DNA of 39,259 bases from JALZCH01 sp036387315 (lineage in GTDB: Bacteria > Acidobacteriota > Blastocatellia > Pyrinomonadales > Pyrinomonadaceae): the NCBI GenBank assembly GCA_036387315.1, contig DASVTY010000106.1:1-39259 (forward strand), written 5' to 3'. A model generated the notes under the pieces. That model did not search any database, had not been told where the DNA came from, and saw only the letters and a program-made list of their open reading frames with translations. Of this stretch, positions 15,502 through 23,116 are shown one piece after another. The translations under genes and the position numbers were made by a program. Positions within the stretch are counted from its first letter, which is position 1; each line of letters starts with the position of its first letter.

Positions 15502-16601
15502 TTTTCCTCGTTCGAGCGAAAAGGAATTTGCAAATCAAGCCGCAAACCGCCGCCGTCGCGCGTCTGCAAGACGAAATTATGCTCCGCGCCGTAGAGATGT
15601 TTCAAACGGGCGCGCGTGTTTGAAAGTCCGACGCCTTCGCTCAGATTCGCCACGTCGCCGAATGGCACGCCAAGCCCGTCGTCGGCGACTTTTAAATTTA
15701 AATGCCCGTTTGCCCGGCTTGCGCCGATTTCGATGCAGCCGCCTTCGGCTCGCGGCGCGATGCCGTATTTGATGGCGTTTTCGACCAAAGGCTGCAAAAT
15801 CATATTCGGCACGCGGGCGTCCAAAGCGTCGGACGAGATTTCGTATTTCACCTCCAAACGGTCGTGAAAACGCATCTGTTCGATTTCGAGATATTTGCCC
15901 AGAAACTCCAATTCCTGCTGAAGCGGAACTTCCTGAACGTCCAATTTATCGAGCGCAATCCGCAGCAAATCGCTCAAGCTCGCAATCATCTGCTCGGCTG
16001 CATCCGGGTCTTTGTAAACCAATTCGGAAATATTGTTAAGCGTGTTAAAGAGAAAATGCGGGTGAAGCTGGTTTTTTAAAACCTGAAGGCGAGATTGCGC
16101 AAGCTGATTTTCAAGCTGCGCGGCGCGCAATTCGCGCTCTTGATACATTCGATAATAATTAACGGCGTATTTGATTCCCAAAACAGCCCAGTAAATCGTC
16201 ATCGAAAAATGCAGGTTGACGATCAGAAAAAAGCGATAAGCCTCTCCGAATGAAGCGAATTGGCGATTCGGCGGATAACCGAGCTTCGGCAAAACGAGCG
16301 CGTCAACCGCCAGTTGAACCGCCGAAAGCACCACGCTTGCGGCGATATGAACCAGCAAGCTTCGCCAAAAACGCCCGCGTTCAAACGAAAAACGGCGAGC
16401 CAGCCAGAAAATCACCGGCATCAGCGCAAACCACACATAACCCGAAAACAATTGCCACCCTAAGACCTGATAAACCGGTATGGGGCGCTGTGAAAGCTGA
16501 TTCTGCAAAAGAAACTGGCTGGTAAAAAAGAATCCGCCGAGCGTCCAAATGCCGAAAATCATCAGCCATTTAAAAATTCTGTGCTGTTTAGAAAATTCCA
16601 T
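15498..16601 (-). CDS. LytS/AlgZ-type sensor histidine kinase
   Basis: 367 residues from the ATG at 16601; the frame could begin at a TTG at 16613. Four membrane helices fill the first about 150 residues and probably form the sensor. Next comes a coiled coil (about 155-180) and the His_kinase domain (PF06580 type) with QLHPHFLFNTLNN, phospho-acceptor His182. The ATPase part has LQPLVENAIKYG (N box), VADDGLGVP (G1) and GVGLSNTRARL (G2). There is no 5TM-Lyt or GAF domain, so it resembles AlgZ/FimS and BtsS-type simple sensors. It partners the LytTR regulator with a 4-base overlap. The signal sensed is unknown. Confidence 0.93.
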   Translation of the reverse strand: MEFSKQHRIFKWLMIFGIWTLGGFFFTSQFLLQNQLSQRPIPVYQVLGWQLFSGYVWFALMPVIFWLARRFSFERGRFWRSLLVHIAASVVLSAVQLAVDALVLPKLGYPPNRQFASFGEAYRFFLIVNLHFSMTIYWAVLGIKYAVNYYRMYQERELRAAQLENQLAQSRLQVLKNQLHPHFLFNTLNNISELVYKDPDAAEQMIASLSDLLRIALDKLDVQEVPLQQELEFLGKYLEIEQMRFHDRLEVKYEISSDALDARVPNMILQPLVENAIKYGIAPRAEGGCIEIGASRANGHLNLKVADDGLGVPFGDVANLSEGVGLSNTRARLKHLYGAEHNFVLQTRDGGGLRLDLQIPFRSNEEK

Positions 16602-16709
16602 CTGATACAACAAACTTCAATAATTTCGCTTGGTTCAATACGCACCAAACTCGAAAAGAGTTACAAATTCTTTCGCTTGATGCGCAGGCTGTTTTATGCG
16701 TTTCTTATC

Positions 16710-16793
16710 CTAAACGGAAATTAATTTACTTTTTTCCTCAGCGGAAAATGAGAAAACGAGCAAAACGACCAGCGTTGCCGACAGCCTGTACAT
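16710..16793 (-). CDS. putative 27-residue secreted or membrane peptide upstream of the kinase
   Basis: A reading frame of 28 codons with a very good ribosome site (AGAGGA, 7 bases before ATG). The product is short and hydrophobic (LSATLVVLLVFSFSA) and then charged (EEKSKLISV), like a signal peptide with a tiny mature part or a single-helix protein. It ends 108 bases before the kinase start on the same strand. It could be a signal or accessory peptide of the sensor, or a translated leader. No homology is claimed; evidence is only the ribosome site and composition. Confidence 0.4.
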   Translation of the reverse strand: MYRLSATLVVLLVFSFSAEEKSKLISV

Positions 16794-16912
16794 AAAATAT
16801 TCCTCTTTTAGAACTTCTTGAAACTAAGAAAAGCCGAATAGCTTAACGTGCGGAGAAACGAAGATGTTCCGAGAAACTGGATTTTTTAAATTTCATAATT
16901 CGCAATTGATTT

Positions 16913-17365
16913 TCAGCTTTTCCAGTAATTTTTGATTCTGGCGTCGAGCATCGGAAACGGCACATATTCGACGTTGCGCCCGGCAATCCGCAGTTTTTCG
17001 ACCATACGAATCGCGGCGTCGGCGTTGCGCGTGTGAACGATGATGGTTGCGGCGGGCTGGATTTTCGGATTTTGGGCGAGCCAGAGAGCGATGGCGTAGC
17101 CGGTCATCTCGTCGTCGGTTTCCCCGTCGTAATGTTCGGGCAGCAAATCGTGGTCTAAAAAAACTCCGTCGTAATTGTTAGCCTGCAAATATTCCTTGGC
17201 TTCCACAACGGTTTCGGCGATGTCTAATTCGTCGTGTTCAAAACGCTTGCGAAACCAGCGGTGACGACGGCGGTCATCGTCGAGCAGAAAAATATAAATC
17301 GGATTGCGCCCCGCCGCCGTGTCAATAAAACCGAGACGATTTAATAAACCGCGCCAAATGCTCAT
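16913..17365 (-). CDS. cyclic-phosphate-processing receiver (cREC) domain protein
   Basis: 150 residues from the ATG at 17365; a TTG at 17383 would add six. A receiver-like fold is visible: FLLDDDRRR (Asp29-31) as the acidic cluster, YDGVFLDHDL with Asp71 in the phospho-acceptor place, and TIIVHTRN and AGRNVEYVPFP in later strands. The pattern LDHDL plus DDDxxR fits the cREC family, proposed from comparative genomics to process cyclic phosphates or nucleotides, rather than a true two-component receiver. No output domain is present. A weak promoter (TTGACC with AAAAAT, 17 bases apart) lies at 17401-17429. It is on the same strand as the kinase operon but 119 bases before the small peptide. Confidence 0.75.
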   Translation of the reverse strand: MSIWRGLLNRLGFIDTAAGRNPIYIFLLDDDRRRHRWFRKRFEHDELDIAETVVEAKEYLQANNYDGVFLDHDLLPEHYDGETDDEMTGYAIALWLAQNPKIQPAATIIVHTRNADAAIRMVEKLRIAGRNVEYVPFPMLDARIKNYWKS

Positions 17366-17577
17366 AAAATCATTTATAATCAAAGTTGGCAGTTTCGCAT
17401 ATTTTTGTTGTTTGACAAAAGCCGGTCAAGTGAGAAAAAAGATTTTCGGTTTCTCAACTTGGTAAACGATTGAAAAATTGAGGCTCAACGGTTCTGTCCT
17501 GAAAGCGCGTTACGGAAATGTTAAATGGTTAGCGTCCAGCCTCGATTTTTACAGGATTTTATTTTGCAATTTTTTGC

Positions 17578-17605
17578 TTGAAACTTTGGCGGCTGGTGCT
17601 ATAAT
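17578..17605 (+). promoter_or_regulatory. promoter of the DnaC-like gene
   Basis: TTGAAA (17578-17583), a 16-base spacer and a perfect TATAAT (17600-17605) precede the ATPase gene by about 100 bases. The leader contains a small stem, CGAG...CTCG. The rest of the gap from 17366 to 17577 shows no gene. Confidence 0.65.
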
Positions 17606-17707
17606 CCGACATCAGATTTGGTAGTTCATTCACGGAGTCAATTTCTGACGGCTTTTCCGATGAATCAGGGTTCTAACGAGCACGGGTTTCTCGCAGTTCT
17701 ATCGTAA

Positions 17708-18514
17708 ATGGCAAAGGAACAACTTAAATTTCATCAGCTTTCGCTCGTCTCGAATCCTGAAGCAGAGCCGGAGTTTGACCGCTCCGAGTTTGCGGAAGAT
17801 TACGGCGCGGAGGTCGAAGCCTGCGAGCGTTGTCACGGGACGGGAATGGAAATCGTGCCGCAGCGCGGCGCGCGCCCTTGCGAATGCCGGAAGCTCAAGT
17901 CTTATGAAAAGCTACTCGAAGCCGCGCGGATTCCGCGTCGTTATCTGAATTGCAGTTTCGACGGTTACCAAAGAAAAAATATGTCGCAGGGCAGAGCTTA
18001 TCAGCTCGCTTTCGATCTGGCGCTGTCATATCCGAAAGTCGAGCGCGGCTTGCTTTTCACCGGCTCGGTGGGAGTCGGAAAAACGCATCTCGCGGTTTCG
18101 ATTTTGCGGCTAATGCTCGAAAAAGGCGTGTCGTGTTTGTTCTACGAATTCGGCTCGCTGCTCAAAGAAATTCAAAATTCGTATAATTCCGTTTCAAAAA
18201 CGTCCGAACTAAGCGTCCTTCAGCCGATTTTCGACACCGAAGTTTTAGTCCTGGACGAGCTTGGAGCGTCGAAACCGACCGATTGGGTGCGCGACACGAT
18301 GATGTTTATCATCAACACGCGCTACAACGACAAAAAACTGACGATTTTCACGACCAATTATTTAGACAATCGCAGACGCGACACCGAAGAAACGCTCGAA
18401 GACCGAATCGGCGCTCGCCTTCGCTCGCGTCTCTACGAAATGTGTCAAACTCTTCACATCGAAGGCGAGGACTTTCGCAAATCTTTTGATAAATCGCCGA
18501 GTCGTAAACAATAA
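17708..18514 (+). CDS. DnaC/IstB-like ATPase with zinc-binding motif (putative helicase loader)
   Basis: 268 residues. An N-terminal four-cysteine motif, Cys39, Cys42, Cys58 and Cys60 (CERC...CEC), probably binds zinc. The AAA+ core has Walker A GSVGVGKTHLA (119-126 core), Walker B VLVLDELGA (179-186), a sensor-1 segment TIFTTNYL and an arginine-rich C-terminal part (IGARLRSRLYEM). The order matches DnaC/DnaI-type loaders that place the replicative helicase. No transposase is adjacent, so an IstB role in an insertion sequence is unlikely. It is monocistronic, with its own promoter and a strong terminator 18 bases after the stop. No ribosome site is seen at the ATG. Confidence 0.85.
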   Translation: MAKEQLKFHQLSLVSNPEAEPEFDRSEFAEDYGAEVEACERCHGTGMEIVPQRGARPCECRKLKSYEKLLEAARIPRRYLNCSFDGYQRKNMSQGRAYQLAFDLALSYPKVERGLLFTGSVGVGKTHLAVSILRLMLEKGVSCLFYEFGSLLKEIQNSYNSVSKTSELSVLQPIFDTEVLVLDELGASKPTDWVRDTMMFIINTRYNDKKLTIFTTNYLDNRRRDTEETLEDRIGARLRSRLYEMCQTLHIEGEDFRKSFDKSPSRKQ

Positions 18515-18532
18515 AACCGGAGATTAAATCTT

Positions 18533-18582
18533 AAAAAGAAAAAGGCTGGAGAATTAATTAATTCTCCAGCCTTTTTCTTTTT
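18533..18582. terminator. 50-bp perfect-palindrome bidirectional terminator
   Basis: Bases 18533-18557 pair without mismatch with 18558-18582. The centre is GAATTAATTAATTC, the inner stem GGCTGGAG/CTCCAGCC, and the outer part AAAAAGAAAAA/TTTTTCTTTTT. It sits between the convergent DnaC-like gene and the first M36 peptidase gene and can end transcripts from both. Confidence 0.95.
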
Positions 18583-18592
18583 CTTCAACCGT

Positions 18593-21500
18593 TTACTTTG
18601 TGTAGTTCGCGGGAATCGGCGTGTCGCCCGCTTGTCCCCAGCCAACGCCGTTAAAGCCGGATGTCGTGGCGAGAACGTACCACGCTCCCGCGCTCGGTCG
18701 GAAAACGGCGGCGTCCAATCTGCGGTCGCCGTCGTAATCGCCGGGAACCGGAATATCACCTGCTTGTCCCCAAGGGATGGACGAGATTTCGCCCGTGAGA
18801 GTGCGAATATACCATGTTCCGTTGCGGAAAACGGCGGTTTCGTCAATTCCGTCGCCGTTATAATCGCCCGGCACGAGCGTGTCGGAGGAAACGCCCCAGT
18901 TAGCGGATAGAAACGTATTGCTGGAAGAAGTCAGGATATACCAGTTGCCGGCGCGGAAAACGGCAAGATCGGTTTTCGCGTCGTTGTCGTATTTACCCGC
19001 AACAGGTTTGTCTCCCGGGATGCCCCAAGCCTGGTAAATCGGCGTGCCGCCGCCCGTCGGGTAAACAGCCCACAAACCGTTGCGGAAAATCGCAAAGTCG
19101 TCTTTGCCGTCCCCGGTGTAATCAGCCGGAACCGGAATGTCGCCCGGCGCGCCCCAGTTTGCCGCATACATAGTGTTGTTCGAGCTTTGCATAACGTACC
19201 ACGCGCCGCTGCGGAAAACGGCGGGGTCGGCTTTGCGGTCGCCGTCGAAATCGCCCGAAACCGGAATGTCGCTCGGAATCCCCCAGTTTACAGTGAAAAA
19301 TTGGCTGTTTTGACTGCGAAGCTGATGCCAGGCGCCGTTGCGGAAAACCACACGGTCGGTTTTAGTGTCGCCGTCAAAATCGGCACGCGTGGTAAAGGCT
19401 GGCGGCGGAGGCGGCTCATCATTACACCTATAACTGTTAATGACCGCGATGTTGTCAATGTTCCAGCCCGTGTATGAAGCCCCTGGATTGCTGTTATCGT
19501 GTCCCATTCTCCATTTCAGTTGAATGGCAACGCCGCTCGCTGACGCCGGAAGCTGAATTGAAGTGGTGATATAGCCGTTTGAGTTTCCAGTCCAAATATT
19601 TCGTCCCGCAAGCGGGGTGCCGTACGCGGCACTGGTAACCGTACCGTTATAACCTCCGGCGAGAAACATCCCGCCAGCTTCCGTAATGTCCTTAAACGCG
19701 CCGCCGCTAATGCTGATTTCGAGCACGCCGCCGTCCCAGCCATTTTCGGTGTCATATTTATGGCGGAAATTCAAAATAGCGTCGGTCGAGTTCAAAGTAA
19801 ATACCGGCGAAATCAAATCAGCACCGCCCGCTGTAGCCGGGTCCGGCGTGAAAGCAGAATTCGGAGCCGAATCGGGCGACGCGGTGACGGTTTTCCAGCC
19901 AATGTTTGAACCGATGACAGTTTGCGTCCAGCCCGCCGGAAGATTTGGAGCCGTTACCGCGTCAAAGTTTTGCTGAAAGCCGAAAACCGGCGCGCCGATT
20001 CTCAAAGTGCGAGTCACGACATTGGAGCCTGCGCTGCCATTGATATTAAAATTCAAGACCAAATTGCTGCCGCAGGCTATAGTGCCGGGAACGAGGTAAT
20101 TCATTGTGCGCGTTACTGTCGCGCCGTTAGCGATATCGCCGTAATTGACGCTGGCGCCGCTATTGGCGCTGACCGTGACGGCGGTTATCGTGCTGCCGGT
20201 TGGATTAGTAACCGGAACCGTTAAAACGAGCGTTTCGCCCGGTTCGGCAAATCCGTCGCCGTCGCCGCCGGGCGCAGCGTCCGTAAACGAAAAATTGTTT
20301 GTCACGGAAACATTCGGCAAATCAAACGCTTCGGTAACCAGCGCTCCTATACTGGCATTTTGAATGCTCGCCGAATATCCCATTCCGCGAATGGCAAAGC
20401 CCTGCCAAACCAAAGCGACATCAAGGTCAGGATTCGGACCGTTTGCGGCAGCGGCGATAATTGAGTTGCGCGCATCCAACATTGTCGGACTAGACGGATC
20501 CAGTTTCATTCCATCAGTGACATACTGCAAAACGAGCCGCGTTCCTAAGCTGTGACCGTATTGTTGAATGAATTTGGCGCGAACTTCCCAAAGCGCGCTG
20601 CTCCAAATTTCGCCGGCATTGTGGATGTCGTCACATATCTGGTTGTTCGCCAACTGTCCGTGCTTGTAAGCGCTGATTGAATCAATGACCTCATTACAAT
20701 TGGAGTTTAGATGTTTAAACGTAAGACCATTATGCGGACGATTGTTCGGTCCGCCGGTAAAAGCCATTACGGCTTTCGGGAAACGCCGAATTCCGTAATA
20801 ATAATTTCCGCCAAAGCCGGTAACTCTTAAGTATGTTGAGTAGCCGGCTAAAGCATAAACGCCGTTAATTGGATCAGTCGTCTCGGAAAGCATCGAGAGG
20901 GCGTAAAAATCAGACCAGCCTTCGCCCATTGCCTGTCCCATACTGGAATTCAAACCGCTAGCGTTGCTATGCAAACGATTGGATAATCCGTGTGTCAGTT
21001 CGTGAACCATAATTTCCGCATCGGCTGTTCCATCGCGATCCGGGTTAGGTCCATTCCAGAGGTACATTTGCATTTTACCCCGACCTCCATCCGCTTCCGT
21101 TGTAAAGTTAGCATTGTTAAAAGTGGGATTATTGGGATCGGTATCCTGACCTTCAGCTAAAATTCGGTCGCCCGGTGCGCCTGAACCGGTAAAATTCTGG
21201 TGTTGGAAATTGCGAGCCGATTCGGTAAACCCTAAACGATATGTTTCGTCGTGAAAGCGATTGACGACGTAAAACATCTGAATCACGGCTCCGCGCTGAG
21301 CTTGCTGCGATACCGGATCATCAGCTATCGTTCCCGGCGTTCCCGGCGGCGGATTCCACATCGGCGATTCAAATATGCGATCCGGCGAACCTGTTATTAC
21401 GTCATCAATGCCGTCCGGTTCGGCACGGTCGAGACCGGCTCGCACATTATTTCCCTCCGTTGCATTTGTATTATCGGTAATCCAGCCTTTTTGGTTGAAA

Positions 21501-22615
21501 GTGTAAGGCGCTTCGTTTCCAATTAGCGTCACGTTCGTGCGCGTTGCGGCGAAGCCCTGATTTCCAATTTCCGGATTAGTAGGTCCGGGCGAAAGCGGAG
21601 CGGGGCTGTCTAAGGATTTCAACAAGCTGGTCGTATTGGCATAAACGTTATAAGTCGCCGGCTGCGTTTGGTGGTTAGTCAGATTTTTGCGCCATAGCAT
21701 CGTGCCGGTTTCGGCGTCAACAATCACGTAATAAGCCGCAGCTGATTCCCAAATCGAAACTCTCCACGCAGGTCGCGCCACGCCTGCTTCGGTCGGAAAA
21801 TACATCTTCTCCGCAGTCGTCGCCCAATCGCCCGTTCCGAAAACAGCTTTCATTTCGGTCGAAGCGGCGTTTCTGGTCGCTTCTTCGTCTTTCATCGGTC
21901 GCGAAACTTGTTTAAAAGCCGCGCGAACAGCGTCTTCCGGCGAACCGAAATCAGAGGAAAGCGAGTTGTATTCCAAGCCGGGAGCGAGATTATTAATGAC
22001 GCGGATGATTTCGCCGCGTTTGGTAAAACCGGCTTTCAGCTCGCCCTGGAAAACCGGAATGCCGTTTATTTCCTGCTCAAGATGAACGAATGAAAGCTCG
22101 CCGTTCGGGTTTGTGTAATCCGCCGTGACTTTTAAATTGTCAACCTGCGAATCTGTCACAGCCAGCAAATCGTTGTTCGTCTTGGCGAATGAGCGCAGAT
22201 TGTCCGGTCGTTTGGCGGTTGAAGGCGCGGTCAACTTTGCAGATGCTCGCCCTAAACCGATTCGCGGAGCGATAATAGCGGCATTATCAAGCTCTTCGTT
22301 GTATTTAATTTCCAGCGAGGGAAAACGTTCGCGTAAAGCCTTTTCGTTCGCGACAATCTTCTCTTGATCCTCTGCCGCCGCCATTTCGGGCTTGCCGGAC
22401 GCGGCGCGAAATTCGGCGCGCGCATTGAGGGCGGCAGCCGATTTATCCTTGCGAATATCGTAATTTTCGATTTTGGCACGTCCGTCGGGTTCTTGATTAT
22501 CCTCGTTCGCCGTTGAACGAAACTGCGACGGAAGCACGGCGAGCGCGCCGATCAATCCGAGCGTTAAAAACGAAAGCAGAAGTCCTTTGCGCTCTTCTCG
22601 TAAGCCTGTCTTCAT
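18593..22615 (-). CDS. secreted M36 (fungalysin) metallopeptidase with C-terminal FG-GAP-like repeats
   Basis: 1340 residues. A signal segment (about 10-30) is followed by an FTP/PepSY inhibitory propeptide region (about 105-210) and the M36 catalytic domain (about 330-760). That domain has H538-E-L-T-H542 as zinc site and E565 in GEGWSDF as third ligand. Next are a CARDB-like beta domain (about 768-875), a domain with a jelly-roll look (about 880-1060, WDGGVLEISISGG), and six repeats of about 44 residues from about 1075. Each repeat has DFDGD-type acidic loops followed by AVFR, a WY pair and a WG...GDIPVP end, an FG-GAP/VCBS-type propeller that probably binds calcium. Ribosome site GAGGT precedes the ATG. 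It is exported and probably degrades external protein. All catalytic residues are present, so it should be active once the propeptide is cut. Confidence 0.93.
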   Translation of the reverse strand: MKTGLREERKGLLLSFLTLGLIGALAVLPSQFRSTANEDNQEPDGRAKIENYDIRKDKSAAALNARAEFRAASGKPEMAAAEDQEKIVANEKALRERFPSLEIKYNEELDNAAIIAPRIGLGRASAKLTAPSTAKRPDNLRSFAKTNNDLLAVTDSQVDNLKVTADYTNPNGELSFVHLEQEINGIPVFQGELKAGFTKRGEIIRVINNLAPGLEYNSLSSDFGSPEDAVRAAFKQVSRPMKDEEATRNAASTEMKAVFGTGDWATTAEKMYFPTEAGVARPAWRVSIWESAAAYYVIVDAETGTMLWRKNLTNHQTQPATYNVYANTTSLLKSLDSPAPLSPGPTNPEIGNQGFAATRTNVTLIGNEAPYTFNQKGWITDNTNATEGNNVRAGLDRAEPDGIDDVITGSPDRIFESPMWNPPPGTPGTIADDPVSQQAQRGAVIQMFYVVNRFHDETYRLGFTESARNFQHQNFTGSGAPGDRILAEGQDTDPNNPTFNNANFTTEADGGRGKMQMYLWNGPNPDRDGTADAEIMVHELTHGLSNRLHSNASGLNSSMGQAMGEGWSDFYALSMLSETTDPINGVYALAGYSTYLRVTGFGGNYYYGIRRFPKAVMAFTGGPNNRPHNGLTFKHLNSNCNEVIDSISAYKHGQLANNQICDDIHNAGEIWSSALWEVRAKFIQQYGHSLGTRLVLQYVTDGMKLDPSSPTMLDARNSIIAAAANGPNPDLDVALVWQGFAIRGMGYSASIQNASIGALVTEAFDLPNVSVTNNFSFTDAAPGGDGDGFAEPGETLVLTVPVTNPTGSTITAVTVSANSGASVNYGDIANGATVTRTMNYLVPGTIACGSNLVLNFNINGSAGSNVVTRTLRIGAPVFGFQQNFDAVTAPNLPAGWTQTVIGSNIGWKTVTASPDSAPNSAFTPDPATAGGADLISPVFTLNSTDAILNFRHKYDTENGWDGGVLEISISGGAFKDITEAGGMFLAGGYNGTVTSAAYGTPLAGRNIWTGNSNGYITTSIQLPASASGVAIQLKWRMGHDNSNPGASYTGWNIDNIAVINSYRCNDEPPPPPAFTTRADFDGDTKTDRVVFRNGAWHQLRSQNSQFFTVNWGIPSDIPVSGDFDGDRKADPAVFRSGAWYVMQSSNNTMYAANWGAPGDIPVPADYTGDGKDDFAIFRNGLWAVYPTGGGTPIYQAWGIPGDKPVAGKYDNDAKTDLAVFRAGNWYILTSSSNTFLSANWGVSSDTLVPGDYNGDGIDETAVFRNGTWYIRTLTGEISSIPWGQAGDIPVPGDYDGDRRLDAAVFRPSAGAWYVLATTSGFNGVGWGQAGDTPIPANYTK

Positions 22616-23067
22616 TATTGCTGTTACCTCACAACTTATTCACTTGGGAATTATTTTGCAGCGCGGTTTTTTATAAAGTTAAAACAATGCGCTTTTATTG
22701 ATGATTTTGAACCGAACGGTTCTAAAAAGTTACTTGCCGCGTAAGTCAGATGCTGGTTCAAACGAAAATGAACGCCGCCGAATAATTTCCGGCATCTAAA
22801 ATGACAATACTGAGAACAGCCTTAAGTTTCCAATTTGTCATTTTGGTCAGGTTAGGCAAGTGATTAAAATATTAACACACCGAAGGCAGCTTGTTCAATC
22901 CAAAAAAAGCGTTTTCCGCATTGTTTTCGCAACAAATTCTGCGGTAAAACAACGGCGGCTCTTTTGTTGTTCTTGAAACAAGCCTCCGTCGGAAAGAAAA
23001 ATAAGTAATTTTCTAATGCCGGTTTTTTAAAATGCATTACTTAGAATTTAAGTTATAGCAGATAAAA
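22616..23067. other. non-coding gap with leader of the first M36 gene
   Basis: No gene seen. It holds a candidate promoter at 22869-22898, a GAACCG-AA-CGGTTC inverted repeat at 22709-22722 inside the leader, which could be an operator or small hairpin, and AAGTAAT...ATTACTT near 23003-23042. The rest is without recognisable structure. Confidence 0.5.
22869..22898 (-). promoter_or_regulatory. possible promoter of the first M36 gene
   Basis: On the minus strand TTGAAC (22893-22898), an 18-base spacer and TAATAT (22869-22874). It would give a leader of about 245 bases. Moderate match only; another weaker pair (TTGGAA/TATTGT) lies nearer the gene. Confidence 0.35.
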
Positions 23068-23093
23068 TAAGCCGCCCTATTAAAGGCGGCTTA
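23068..23093 (-). terminator. terminator of the MopE-like gene
   Basis: TAAGCCGCC (23068-23076) pairs with GGCGGCTTA (23085-23093) around an 8-base loop, 24 bases after the stop codon. On the minus strand it is followed by TTTTATC, a moderate U-rich tail. Confidence 0.75.
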
Positions 23094-23116
23094 AAATTTT
23101 AGTTTCGGAAAAAGGC

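Noticed and set aside
17708..18514. IstB of an insertion sequence
   Set aside because: No IstA transposase or terminal repeats nearby; it has its own promoter and terminator and a zinc motif.
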